From: Chloroflexota bacterium
GTDB taxonomy: Bacteria; Chloroflexota; Limnocylindria; QHBO01
Assembly: GCA_023250255.1 (NCBI GenBank)
Contig: JAHFBB010000049.1
Span: 1-6,798 of the forward strand
Reading direction: 5' to 3'
DNA: 6,798 nt
The notes beneath the pieces were generated by a model. That model did not search any database. It was not told the origin of the DNA and saw only the letters and a list, made by a program, of their open reading frames with translations. This document shows positions 1-5,493 of the stretch, in pieces. The stretch's first letter is position 1, and each line of letters opens with the position of its first letter. Made by a program: the position numbers and the translations under genes.

Positions 1-78
1 GAGGCCCTGGCGGACCACCTCGTGGTCATCGACCACCACCAACCGCAGCGGCCGCAGGGGGGCAGCGGTTTCGGTCAT
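1..78 (-). CDS. NarL/FixJ-type response regulator, N-terminal fragment (partial)
   Basis: Only the first 26 codons lie in the window; the rest continues beyond base 1. The visible protein ends in LRLVVVDDHEVVRQGL, the first beta strand of a receiver domain followed by the paired aspartates (residues 17-18) that hold Mg2+ in NarL/FixJ-family regulators. The phospho-accepting aspartate and any DNA-binding domain are outside. The ATG (76-78 on the complement) overlaps the TGA of the upstream kinase gene as ATGA, so the two are probably translationally coupled and form a cognate pair. It is expected to be phosphorylated by the kinase encoded at 75-1253 and to act as a transcription factor. The divergent nitrite reductase gene is an obvious possible target, but that is inference. 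Confidence 0.85.
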   Translation of the reverse strand, partial: MTETAAPLRPLRLVVVDDHEVVRQGL

Positions 79-1253
79 GGTCGCGCCGCCGAGTCGGTGG
101 AGGTCACGGGCACGCGGACGATGATACGGGTCCCGGCGCCAAGGGCGGACTCGATCGCAAGTTTGCCGCCCAGACCCACGGCCCGGCGCTGCATGTTCGC
201 CAAACCGTGGTGATCGGGTGCCGCGCGCCGGACGAGGAACCCGGCGCCATCGTCGGAGACGGCGATCTCGAGGGTGCGTTTCGACTGCCGGACAGCGACC
301 CGGGCGGAGCGGGCGCCGGAATGGCGGACCACGTTCGACAGGGCCTCGCGGACGATGGCCAGCACCTCGGCCCGGCGGGGCTCGGGCAGCTCCACCGCGT
401 CGGCGACCACCACGATTTCGAGGCCACTGGCCACGGCGATCTCGTCCGCCAGGTCCTCGACGGCGACACCGAGGTCGCCGGGACCGGCAAAGCCGGTGCT
501 GAGTCCGTAGATGAAATCGCGAATGTCGCCAATGGCGGCCTGGATGGCGTCGATCGCCCGGTCCACGCGCGCCGCTGCCTCGTCCGGCGCCTCGGCCAGC
601 AGGTCGGGCACGTCCTCGAGCTGGAGGGTCACTCCGTACAGGCGCTGGATGACCCCGTCGTGCAGATCTCGGCCGATCCGATCGCGTTCCTCGACGACCG
701 CCAACCGGGCCTCGCGGTCATGGAGTCGGGCCGTCTCGATGGCCAGACCGGCGTGGAGCGCGAACTGCTCCACCAGTCGCTGGTCATCCGGGTTGAAGCC
801 AGCAGCGGCGCTGCGCTTGTTGGCGAGGTACAGGTTGCCCACCGAGGAGCCCCGGACGCGGATGGGTACGCCGAGGAAGGTATGAATGGGCGGATGGTGA
901 GGTGGAACGCCCGCCGACCTGGGGTCGGTCTCGACATCGGCCAGGCGGAACGTCGTGCCCTCGCGGATGATCAATCCCAGCAGACCGTGGCCTTCGGGCA
1001 GGCCACCGATCCGTGCGCGGCGAGCCGCACTCATGCCACTGGTGATGAACTGGACGAGCCTGCCGTCGGTGCCGGCAATACCCAGGGCCGCGTAGCGTGC
1101 ACCGGCAAGCTCGCGCACCCGATCCACGATGACCTGCAGCACCCGCTCGAGATCGAGGACCCCGGCGATGCCGCGGACGGCCGCATCGAGCGCGGCGAGG
1201 TGACTCTCCGCGCGGCGAGCGCGCGATTCCCAGGCGGCATCGGGTTCGGGCAT
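75..1253 (-). CDS. GAF-domain sensor histidine kinase, DosS/DosT (DevS)-like, HisKA_3 family
   Basis: Predicted 392-residue cytosolic kinase with no membrane segment. A short N-terminal helix (1-25) is followed by one GAF domain (about 25-175), a HisKA_3 dimerisation/phosphoacceptor helix with RDLHDGVIQRLYG (His198), and an HATPase_c domain with N box REALSNVVRHSGA (Asn307), G1 box DDGAGF (334-339) and G2 region HHGLANMQRRA. The GAF segment VPPHHPPIHTFLGVP (116-130) and GNLYLANK match mycobacterial DosS/DosT. His120 aligns with the heme ligand I recall as DosS His149, and Tyr142 with DosS Tyr171. Mycobacterial DosS/DosT carry two GAF domains; this protein has one. Heme binding is inferred; many GAF kinases share this motif. 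I chose the ATG at 1253 because it gives a normal-length lead into the GAF domain; an in-frame ATG at 1316 would add 21 residues. No Shine-Dalgarno is visible at either. A TACTCT (1264-1269) ten bases before the chosen ATG could be a -10 box for a very short leader. The gene overlaps the response regulator by 4 bases. Confidence 0.9.
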   Translation of the reverse strand: MPEPDAAWESRARRAESHLAALDAAVRGIAGVLDLERVLQVIVDRVRELAGARYAALGIAGTDGRLVQFITSGMSAARRARIGGLPEGHGLLGLIIREGTTFRLADVETDPRSAGVPPHHPPIHTFLGVPIRVRGSSVGNLYLANKRSAAAGFNPDDQRLVEQFALHAGLAIETARLHDREARLAVVEERDRIGRDLHDGVIQRLYGVTLQLEDVPDLLAEAPDEAAARVDRAIDAIQAAIGDIRDFIYGLSTGFAGPGDLGVAVEDLADEIAVASGLEIVVVADAVELPEPRRAEVLAIVREALSNVVRHSGARSARVAVRQSKRTLEIAVSDDGAGFLVRRAAPDHHGLANMQRRAVGLGGKLAIESALGAGTRIIVRVPVTSTDSAARP

Positions 1254-1387
1254 CGGTCTATCAAGAGTAGCCGCGGGGAGCCCGATGTCCCGGACGAACC
1301 CTGCCGTTTGGCACATCCGCTATCGCTGACCGAAACCTACGATCGGAGGCGATTTCGCTCACATTCGCACCGAGGAAGCAGACCGAA
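1254..1387. promoter_or_regulatory. Divergent promoter region between sensor kinase and nirK-like gene
   Basis: This 134-base region separates the divergently transcribed kinase and nitrite reductase genes, so both promoters must lie here. On the plus strand TACGAT (1338-1343) is a TANNNT -10 candidate about 45 bases before the nirK start; I see no convincing -35 at normal spacing. A Shine-Dalgarno-like GAGGAAG (1372-1378) sits 9 bases before the ATG at 1388. On the minus strand TACTCT (1264-1269) is a -10 candidate for the kinase. An imperfect inverted repeat, CGGGGA (1274-1279) and TCCCGG (1288-1293), could be a regulator site. If the kinase really starts at 1316, part of this region is coding. 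Confidence 0.45.
1372..1378 (+). promoter_or_regulatory. Ribosome binding site of the nirK-like gene
   Basis: GAGGAAG lies 9 bases before the ATG at 1388. It is the only Shine-Dalgarno-like element near this start. The start is also supported by the conserved anchor sequence shared with the downstream cupredoxin, which begins at the same point in the alignment. Confidence 0.5.
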
Positions 1388-2770
1388 ATGGGCCGATTGT
1401 TCGTGTACGGGGCGGCGGTGGTCAGCGTCGTCCTGCTGTCGCTGATTTACATCATCGTGTCCGCCGGCGACCAGGGAAATCCTCTGCCAACGCCGTCCGC
1501 CAGCGGGTCCGCAGACGCCTCGGCGCCCGCGCCAACGCCCGGCGAACCAGTGGGCACGATTGACATCGAGGCTTTCGACACGCCGAGCCTCGGGTTCACC
1601 CCCGACTCGTTCGACGTGGACGAAGCGGGCTGGTACACGGTCAACCTCACGAACACCGGTTCCGTACCCCATGACGTCACGTTTGCCGATGGAACCACGG
1701 TGGCCGCGGAGAGTGGCACCAACGCGACCGGGCTGGTCTACGTTCCCGTCACCGGCATGACGTTCATCTGTTCCGTCCCCGGTCATGCGGACGCCGGCAT
1801 GACCGGCGAGGTCACCGTCGCCGGTGGCGACAGCCACGGCGGGCCTGGCCCGAGCACCGATGTCGTCGCCGACCCCAATGCCCCCGACTACGAGGTCTAT
1901 CCGCCGGAGGCGCCTGCGCTGATGAGCGGCAGTGTTCACGACATCACCTTCACGATCGAGGAGAAGCTGATGACCGTGGCCAACGGTGACGACGGCGGGT
2001 TCGTACAGGCAGTGTGGACCTTCAACGGGACGGTCCCCGGGCCGGTGCTGCGGGTGAAGGTGGGCGACACCATCAATCTCCACCTGGTGAACCCCGCAAC
2101 GAACACCTTGGCTCATTCGATCGACTTCCACGCGTCGCAGGTCGCCTGGAATGACGAGATGACCAGCATCGACCCGGGTCAAGAGAAGGTCTACACCTGG
2201 GTCGCGGAGTACGCCGGGGTATGGATGTACCACTGCGGCACCTCACCGGCGCTGCACCACATCGCCAACGGGATGTACGGCATGGTCATTGTCGAGCCGG
2301 CCGAGGGATTGCCACCGGTGGACAAGGAATTTGCCATGGTCCAGAGCGAGTGGTACCTGGGACCGCAAGGCGAGCCGGCCAGCCTGAGCAAGGCGGCGGT
2401 CGGCAACCCGGCGCCCGATTTCGTCGTGTGGAACGGTGTCGCCAACCAGTACCTGGCCAACCCGATCCAGGTGGACACCGGCGACCGGGTGCGGGTGTTC
2501 GTCCTGAATGCCGGGCCGAGCATCGACAGCTCATTCCACGTCGTGGGTACGATCTTCAGCTCGGTGATCAAGGAGGGCGTGTTCCTCAGCGTCAACAATG
2601 ACGGCAACTGGGGATCGCAGGCCGTGGACCTGTCGCCTGCGCAGGGCGCGATCATCGAGTTCGTGATGCCCGAGGACGGGAAGTACCCGATGGTGACCCA
2701 CGCGTTCAACTTCGTGGGGAGAGGAGCGCTGGGCCTGTTCCAGGCCGGCGACGGGGATCCGCTGAACTGA
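1388..2770 (+). CDS. nirK: Membrane-anchored cupredoxin-NirK fusion: copper nitrite reductase (NO-forming), AniA-like class
   Basis: A 460-residue protein predicted to reduce nitrite to NO outside the cytoplasmic membrane. An uncleaved-looking signal anchor (about 4-25, no lipobox Cys) is followed by a Pro/Ala/Ser-rich linker (28-54). Next is a type 1 copper domain (55-145) with ligands His95, Cys128, His133 and Met138 (C-x4-H-x4-M, as in auracyanin-like proteins), a second linker, and a two-domain NirK (about 172-455). The NirK part has type 1 ligands His243, Cys283, His291, Met296; type 2 ligands His248, His282, His438; and catalytic Asp246 (HSIDFH) and His384 (SSFHVVG). The C-terminal pattern SSFHVVG...VTHAF...GALG resembles Neisseria AniA rather than the Alcaligenes class. 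All copper ligands are present, so it looks intact. Family members form trimers, with His438 donated across the subunit interface. The attached cupredoxin probably feeds electrons to the catalytic domain. GAGGAAG 9 bases upstream supports the ATG. Annotation pipelines may call it a multicopper oxidase; nitrite activity is inferred. Confidence 0.9.
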   Translation: MGRLFVYGAAVVSVVLLSLIYIIVSAGDQGNPLPTPSASGSADASAPAPTPGEPVGTIDIEAFDTPSLGFTPDSFDVDEAGWYTVNLTNTGSVPHDVTFADGTTVAAESGTNATGLVYVPVTGMTFICSVPGHADAGMTGEVTVAGGDSHGGPGPSTDVVADPNAPDYEVYPPEAPALMSGSVHDITFTIEEKLMTVANGDDGGFVQAVWTFNGTVPGPVLRVKVGDTINLHLVNPATNTLAHSIDFHASQVAWNDEMTSIDPGQEKVYTWVAEYAGVWMYHCGTSPALHHIANGMYGMVIVEPAEGLPPVDKEFAMVQSEWYLGPQGEPASLSKAAVGNPAPDFVVWNGVANQYLANPIQVDTGDRVRVFVLNAGPSIDSSFHVVGTIFSSVIKEGVFLSVNNDGNWGSQAVDLSPAQGAIIEFVMPEDGKYPMVTHAFNFVGRGALGLFQAGDGDPLN

Positions 2771-2775
2771 CCGAT

Positions 2776-2806
2776 GGGCCGGCGGCCGCAACGCGACCGC
2801 CGGCCC
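2776..2806 (+). terminator. GC-rich hairpin after nirK-like gene (possible terminator or transcript stabiliser)
   Basis: GGGCCGGCGG (2776-2785) and CCGCCGGCCC (2797-2806) form a perfect 10-base-pair stem with an 11-base loop, starting 6 bases after the nirK stop codon. There is no U-tract after the stem, so it is not a classical intrinsic terminator. It could pause or end transcription, or protect the 3' end of the nirK message. It lies just before a separate promoter-like element for the cupredoxin. Confidence 0.5.
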
Positions 2807-2828
2807 GAAGCCCGGCCGGCCCGTCCGC

Positions 2829-2834
2829 TACCAT
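2829..2834 (+). promoter_or_regulatory. -10 box candidate for a leaderless cupredoxin transcript
   Basis: TACCAT fits the TANNNT -10 pattern and ends 6 bases before the ATG at 2841. That spacing would place the transcription start at or next to the start codon, as in leaderless genes of many actinobacteria and other GC-rich bacteria. There is no Shine-Dalgarno sequence in front of this ATG, which fits a leaderless start. No clear -35 is visible. Confidence 0.45.
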
Positions 2835-2840
2835 CGGGCC

Positions 2841-3317
2841 ATGCTTCGTTTCTTCGCCTATCTCGGCGCGGTCGGGATCGTTGTCCTGCTGTCGCTCGGT
2901 TACGCCATCGTCACCGATGATCTGAATCCGCTGCCCAACCCGAGCGGGGAGGCAAGTCCATCAGGCGAACCACCGGTGGACGGTTCGGTCGAACCAACGC
3001 CAACTCAGACGGCAGCGGCAACTCCGGGCGACATCGTGGGCACCATCACCCTGCACGCCCACGAGACGCCGAGCTTCGGCTTCGAGCCGAGCGAGGTCAC
3101 CGTTGACAGCGCCGGCTGGTACGAGGTGACCTTCATCAACGACGGATCCGCGCATCACGACGTGACCTTCGACGACGGAACGAACATCCCGGCCAATGGC
3201 GGGGAAACGGTCAGCGGGACGGTCTACGTGCCCGCCGAAGGCATCGGCTTCATCTGTTCGGTACCGGGCCACGCCGATCTGGGGATGACCGGAACCGTCA
3301 CCGTCATCGTGCGCTGA
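2841..3317 (+). CDS. Membrane-anchored cupredoxin (type 1 blue copper protein), paralogue of the NirK N-terminal domain
   Basis: A 158-residue protein with an N-terminal signal anchor (about 4-24, no lipobox Cys), a Pro/Ser/Thr-rich linker (about 28-64) and one cupredoxin domain (66-156). Predicted type 1 copper ligands are His106, Cys139, His144 and Met149, in SAHHDVTF and CSVPGHADLGM. The domain aligns without gaps to residues 55-144 of the upstream NirK fusion, with 54 of 90 identical by hand count, and the anchors also match (15 of 24). It probably carries electrons on the outer membrane face, plausibly to the nitrite reductase or another copper or heme oxidoreductase. It starts 70 bases after nirK, beyond a hairpin, and seems to have its own promoter. 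There is no Shine-Dalgarno; the start is supported by the -10 box 6 bases upstream and by alignment of the anchor. It could instead serve a respiratory chain partner encoded elsewhere. Confidence 0.88.
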   Translation: MLRFFAYLGAVGIVVLLSLGYAIVTDDLNPLPNPSGEASPSGEPPVDGSVEPTPTQTAAATPGDIVGTITLHAHETPSFGFEPSEVTVDSAGWYEVTFINDGSAHHDVTFDDGTNIPANGGETVSGTVYVPAEGIGFICSVPGHADLGMTGTVTVIVR

Positions 3318-3323
3318 ACCGGG

Positions 3324-3713
3324 TCAGTTCGCCTCGGGGAAGGTGACCTCTACCAGGGGACTGTGGGCAAGGAAGGTCTCCAGTCGGTCGGACGCGTTCC
3401 AGTTGCGGGTGACGGCCTCTATCACTCGCCGTCGCTCGACCGGCTCGGTGATCGCCCGGGCGTGTGCGGGCAGATCAGCCTGCACGGGTCCCTTCAAATG
3501 GAAGGTGAACGCGGAATTCGCCAGCAGGTTGGCGTACCAGCTCCGCGGCCCGGGCATGCCGCTGAGGATCACCTGGCCGTCAATGTTGTGAAAGACGGTT
3601 TCGATCCGCCGTGGCAGGCCGGTCCTGCGGCCGGTGGTGGTGATGTCGATGGTCTGACCGTGGCGAAGCGCTTGATCGATTCTTCCCTGGTCGGTGGGCA
3701 TGGTGCTTTGCAT
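3324..3713 (-). CDS. Deazaflavin (F420)-dependent nitroreductase/quinone reductase family protein
   Basis: A small (129 residue) protein of the Ddn-like F420H2_quin_red family, part of the split beta-barrel flavin/deazaflavin-binding proteins. The telling parts are DITTTGRRTGLPRRIETVF (23-41) and SGMPGPRSWYANLLANS (51-67) followed by FTFHLKG, which match the family's conserved 'TTTGRKSG' and 'WYxNLLANP' regions. Members use reduced F420 to reduce quinones or nitro compounds; the substrate here is unknown, and some members bind other flavins. Length is near the usual 130-150. The start is uncertain: I took the ATG at 3713, while an ATG at 3701 would remove four residues. The frame stays open upstream to 3951, but that stretch looks like a remnant of a different gene. 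The gene converges on the cupredoxin with only 6 bases between stop codons, so any terminator must lie inside the neighbour. Confidence 0.8.
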   Translation of the reverse strand: MQSTMPTDQGRIDQALRHGQTIDITTTGRRTGLPRRIETVFHNIDGQVILSGMPGPRSWYANLLANSAFTFHLKGPVQADLPAHARAITEPVERRRVIEAVTRNWNASDRLETFLAHSPLVEVTFPEAN

Positions 3714-3723
3714 TTCATAGCGA

Positions 3724-3750
3724 AGCCTACTCGATTTTGGCACGCGCCAA
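3724..3750 (-). promoter_or_regulatory. Promoter candidate with overlapping palindromic operator for the F420-type gene
   Basis: On the minus strand TAGGCT (3729-3724) is a TANNNT -10 candidate ending ten bases before the ATG at 3713. Immediately upstream, TTGGC-ACGC-GCCAA (3737-3750) is a perfect 5-base inverted repeat of 14 bases located where the -35 to -10 spacer would be. A repressor bound there could block transcription. No regulator gene is adjacent, so the binding protein is unknown. Confidence 0.3.
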
Positions 3751-3824
3751 CAAACGAGGACCCCGGCGGGGGCTGGTGCCGGCCGGCTACCGCGGCTGGA
3801 CCTGGCGACAGCGCCGATCCACGC

Positions 3825-3950
3825 CGGCTCCAGGGCAAAGAAATGCCCCGGAGGGACCTGCGCCACCCCTTTGATGCGATCTCGAGGCGCGCCCGGCTCC
3901 TCCGGGACACCCAGAGAATACGGCCAGGTCAGCGCGTTCGCCAACCCCAG
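3825..3950 (-). pseudogene. Probable asparagine synthetase (AsnB-like) gene remnant
   Basis: In the minus frame that stays open upstream of the F420-type gene, a translated stretch contains YSLGVPEEPGAPR followed by IKGVAQVPPGHFFALE (3828-3875). The second part resembles the AsnB segment of the form 'G(V/I)xxLPPGHxxxLD/E' near the junction of the glutaminase and synthetase domains. The first resembles the preceding 'YLSLGYVPEPxT' segment. Only about 40 residues look related: a stop codon (3951-3953) precedes them, and what follows is Ala/Pro/Arg-rich without similarity I recognise. I infer a decayed fragment of a deleted gene. A chance match in a GC-rich open frame cannot be excluded. Confidence 0.4.
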
Positions 3951-3991
3951 TTATCCACGAAATTCGCACCCGGTTGAACCGTTGTCCACGA
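3950..3991 (+). repeat. Two DnaA-box-like direct repeats flanking a palindrome
   Basis: GTTATCCACGA (3950-3960) and GTTGTCCACGA (3981-3991) differ at one of 11 positions and are 31 bases apart, about three helical turns. TTATCCACG and TTGTCCACG each differ from the DnaA-box consensus TTATCCACA at one or two positions. Between them CGGTTGAACCG (3971-3981) is a perfect 5-base inverted repeat around one central base. A looser third copy, GTTCCACAG, follows at 3994-4002. Only two good copies are present and no dnaA or dnaN is near, so this is not read as an origin. It may be a protein-binding site. Confidence 0.4.
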
Positions 3992-4023
3992 GCGTTCCAC
4001 AGTGACTATTCGCTGCATTCCGG

Positions 4024-4866
4024 TCAGCGCACGAGGAAGGGCAGCAGGTAGTGCTCGGACAGCCCGGCCCAGTTGAGGGCCATCGCGGTCACCACCACCG
4101 TCCCGAATGCCCCGACCACGAGCCAATCCATCCACTCGAAATGAAGGGCTCGGTACCAGACCCGGCGTCCCGTGCCGAAGGCGCGGAGGTCCATGGCATC
4201 AATCGTGTCCTCCGCGCCGGCCAATGAACCGACCGTCATCGGCACGAAGACGGGCGCCATCCGACGGATTCGGGTGATCGGACCACCTCGCCGGGCGGTC
4301 GGGTCGTAGCCGCGCACCCGTTGGGCATCGACGGTGTCGCTGAATTCGTCGCTGATCGTTGGGATGAAGCGCACGGTCAGGTCGACCATCACCGCCAGTC
4401 GGTCTGGCAGGCCCAGGCGCCGCAGCGCGACGCCGAAATCGCCCGGGGCCATGGCGAACGCTATCGGGAATCCCACCAATGCCAGCGCAATCACCCTGAC
4501 GAAGCGGGTGGCAGCGACGCTGATTGCCTCGGCGGTGATGTCCCACCCGAACGGGGGAATGGTCCACAGGACGTGCGGTTCGCTCTCGGCGAAGACGCCA
4601 ACCCGTCCCCCGGCAATGAGCCCGTTGAGCAACGAATAGAAGCCGATGACCGCGAGCAGGTACAGCCACTGAGCTCGGACCGAATGCCAGGGGATCCGCG
4701 CCAGGGAGTAGTAGCCGTAGGCCAGCACGACGACCACCAGCAGCTGGCGAATGTCGCTCAGTTGGCTGGAGGCGACCACCAGCAGCAGCGGCGCCAGGAT
4801 AAGGACGCGGGGATCCCGGCCCGAGAGCCAGGATCCCCGTCCCAGGTAGCGGAAGGCGGCCCGCAT
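4024..4866 (-). CDS. ecfT: ECF transporter transmembrane T component (EcfT)
   Basis: A 280-residue integral membrane protein, the scaffold that couples ATP hydrolysis by the EcfA subunits to movement of the S component. Hydrophobic segments are visible at about 21-34, 40-55, 65-86, 120-140 and 247-266. The cytosolic coupling region has both family motifs: AQRVRG (181-186) and AMDLRAFG (224-231), the two Ala-Arg-Gly-type motifs that dock into grooves of the two ATPase domains. Length is typical. It is the last gene of the operon, 23 bases after the S-component stop, with no strong Shine-Dalgarno before the ATG, so translation may depend on coupling. The second motif ends in Ala-Phe-Gly rather than the usual Gly-Phe, a common kind of variation in this family. 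Confidence 0.9.
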   Translation of the reverse strand: MRAAFRYLGRGSWLSGRDPRVLILAPLLLVVASSQLSDIRQLLVVVVLAYGYYSLARIPWHSVRAQWLYLLAVIGFYSLLNGLIAGGRVGVFAESEPHVLWTIPPFGWDITAEAISVAATRFVRVIALALVGFPIAFAMAPGDFGVALRRLGLPDRLAVMVDLTVRFIPTISDEFSDTVDAQRVRGYDPTARRGGPITRIRRMAPVFVPMTVGSLAGAEDTIDAMDLRAFGTGRRVWYRALHFEWMDWLVVGAFGTVVVTAMALNWAGLSEHYLLPFLVR

Positions 4867-4889
4867 GGTTCAGCGAGCCGCGTGGCCGG

Positions 4890-5465
4890 TCAGCGGCCGA
4901 GCTGATCCCGCAGTGGTTCCCACGCCAATACGAGGATGGGAGTGACCACCGCGGCCGCGATCGAGTTCACGATGACCACCGGGATGTAGTTCAGGGTCAA
5001 CATCACATCGAAGGTAGACTCGGGCAGGATCGCCATCTCGACGAAGATGAACAGGAAGCCAACAACCGTCGCCACCACGCCAGCAACAGCGGCGGTGACC
5101 GCCTTGCTGCCGGCGCTGGTCATCCGACTGGCCATCCACAGCGGGAACAGGCCGGCCACGAATCCGGCCAATCCGTTGGCAACGCTCCACCACCAATAGC
5201 CGAACCCGTCCTGATAGGCGAGTTGGTCCCCGACGGTGTTGCCGACGAATCCGGTCAGGAAGCCGGCAATCGGTCCGAAGGTGAATCCGACGAAGGTCAC
5301 CACGCCGTATTGCGGACGGATGCTGACCTCCTGGCTCCAGGGAACCTGGATGCCGAACGACAGGTAGTTGAGAACCGCATAGATGGCCGCGCCGATGGCG
5401 GCATAGACGATGGTCCGGGTGGTGATAGACCACGGACTCGGTGCTGCCTGGGTCATGGTTGTCAT
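4890..5465 (-). CDS. ECF transporter substrate-binding S component (substrate unknown)
   Basis: A 191-residue, largely hydrophobic membrane protein that should bind the vitamin or micronutrient taken up by the ECF complex. About six membrane segments can be drawn (about 16-36, 53-72, 74-82 with neighbours, 95-111, 122-144, 161-182). IRPQYGVVTFVGFTFGPIAG (49-68), FVGNTVGDQL (73-82) and GYWWWSVANGLAGFVAGL (89-106) are typical of the PF07155-like S-component group. That group includes proteins of several specificities, so the name 'riboflavin transporter' sometimes given to it should not be trusted here. The ATG at 5465 was chosen because GGAGGGAGG (5477-5485) lies 11 bases upstream and the hydrophobic core starts soon after. 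A second ATG at 5456 is possible. The longer open frame to 5663 overlaps the ATPase gene and is a shadow. Confidence 0.85.
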   Translation of the reverse strand: MTTMTQAAPSPWSITTRTIVYAAIGAAIYAVLNYLSFGIQVPWSQEVSIRPQYGVVTFVGFTFGPIAGFLTGFVGNTVGDQLAYQDGFGYWWWSVANGLAGFVAGLFPLWMASRMTSAGSKAVTAAVAGVVATVVGFLFIFVEMAILPESTFDVMLTLNYIPVVIVNSIAAAVVTPILVLAWEPLRDQLGR

Positions 5466-5476
5466 CTGGAAACCAA

Positions 5477-5485
5477 CCTCCCTCC
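5477..5485 (-). promoter_or_regulatory. Strong Shine-Dalgarno before the S component
   Basis: GGAGGGAGG on the minus strand lies 11 bases before the ATG at 5465, within the 28-base gap after the ATPase stop codon. It decides the S-component start against the longer open frame. The spacing is slightly long; it is 20 bases from the alternative ATG at 5456. Confidence 0.65.
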
Positions 5486-5493
5486 GGTCCCGG

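Larger units (their letters stand above)
3714..4023. other. 310-base intergenic region between ecfT and the F420-type gene
   Basis: No intact gene is supported here. It contains the promoter and palindrome of the F420-type gene (3724-3750), the probable AsnB-like remnant (3825-3950), and a cluster of two DnaA-box-like direct repeats around a small palindrome (3950-3991). GC-rich self-complementary runs occur (for example around 3761-3790), but I see no stem followed by a U-tract, so no clear terminator for the ECF operon. Confidence 0.6.

Noticed and set aside
1254..1266. FNR-like half site TTGAT on the minus strand before the kinase
   Set aside because: Only one half site is present (no ATCAA partner), and it touches the start codon, so it is not a credible FNR box.
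207..1445. Long plus-strand open frame of 412 codons opposite the histidine kinase
   Set aside because: The complement encodes a complete GAF/HisKA_3/HATPase protein with all motifs. The plus-strand translation has no recognisable domain and is a GC-driven antisense shadow.
1337..2233. Minus-strand open frame of 298 codons opposite the nirK-like gene
   Set aside because: Composition is rich in Arg, Gly and His with no domain, and it lies entirely over motif-rich nirK sequence.
2537..2556. Apparent loss of a catalytic histidine in NirK (no GGH after SSFHVVG)
   Set aside because: The catalytic histidine corresponds to the first His (His384 here); the second His of the Alcaligenes-type RPHLIGGH is naturally absent in AniA-like enzymes.
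3714..3944. N-terminal extension of the F420-type protein to a TTG start at 3944
   Set aside because: The family normally starts shortly before the TTTGRRTG region, and the extension resembles a different protein family (AsnB) plus low-complexity sequence.
3950..4002. Replication origin (oriC) at the DnaA-like boxes
   Set aside because: Only two good boxes, no AT-rich unwinding region, and no dnaA, dnaN or other origin-linked gene nearby.
4321..4905. Plus-strand open frame opposite ecfT
   Set aside because: No recognisable domain; the minus strand encodes a clear T component with both coupling motifs.
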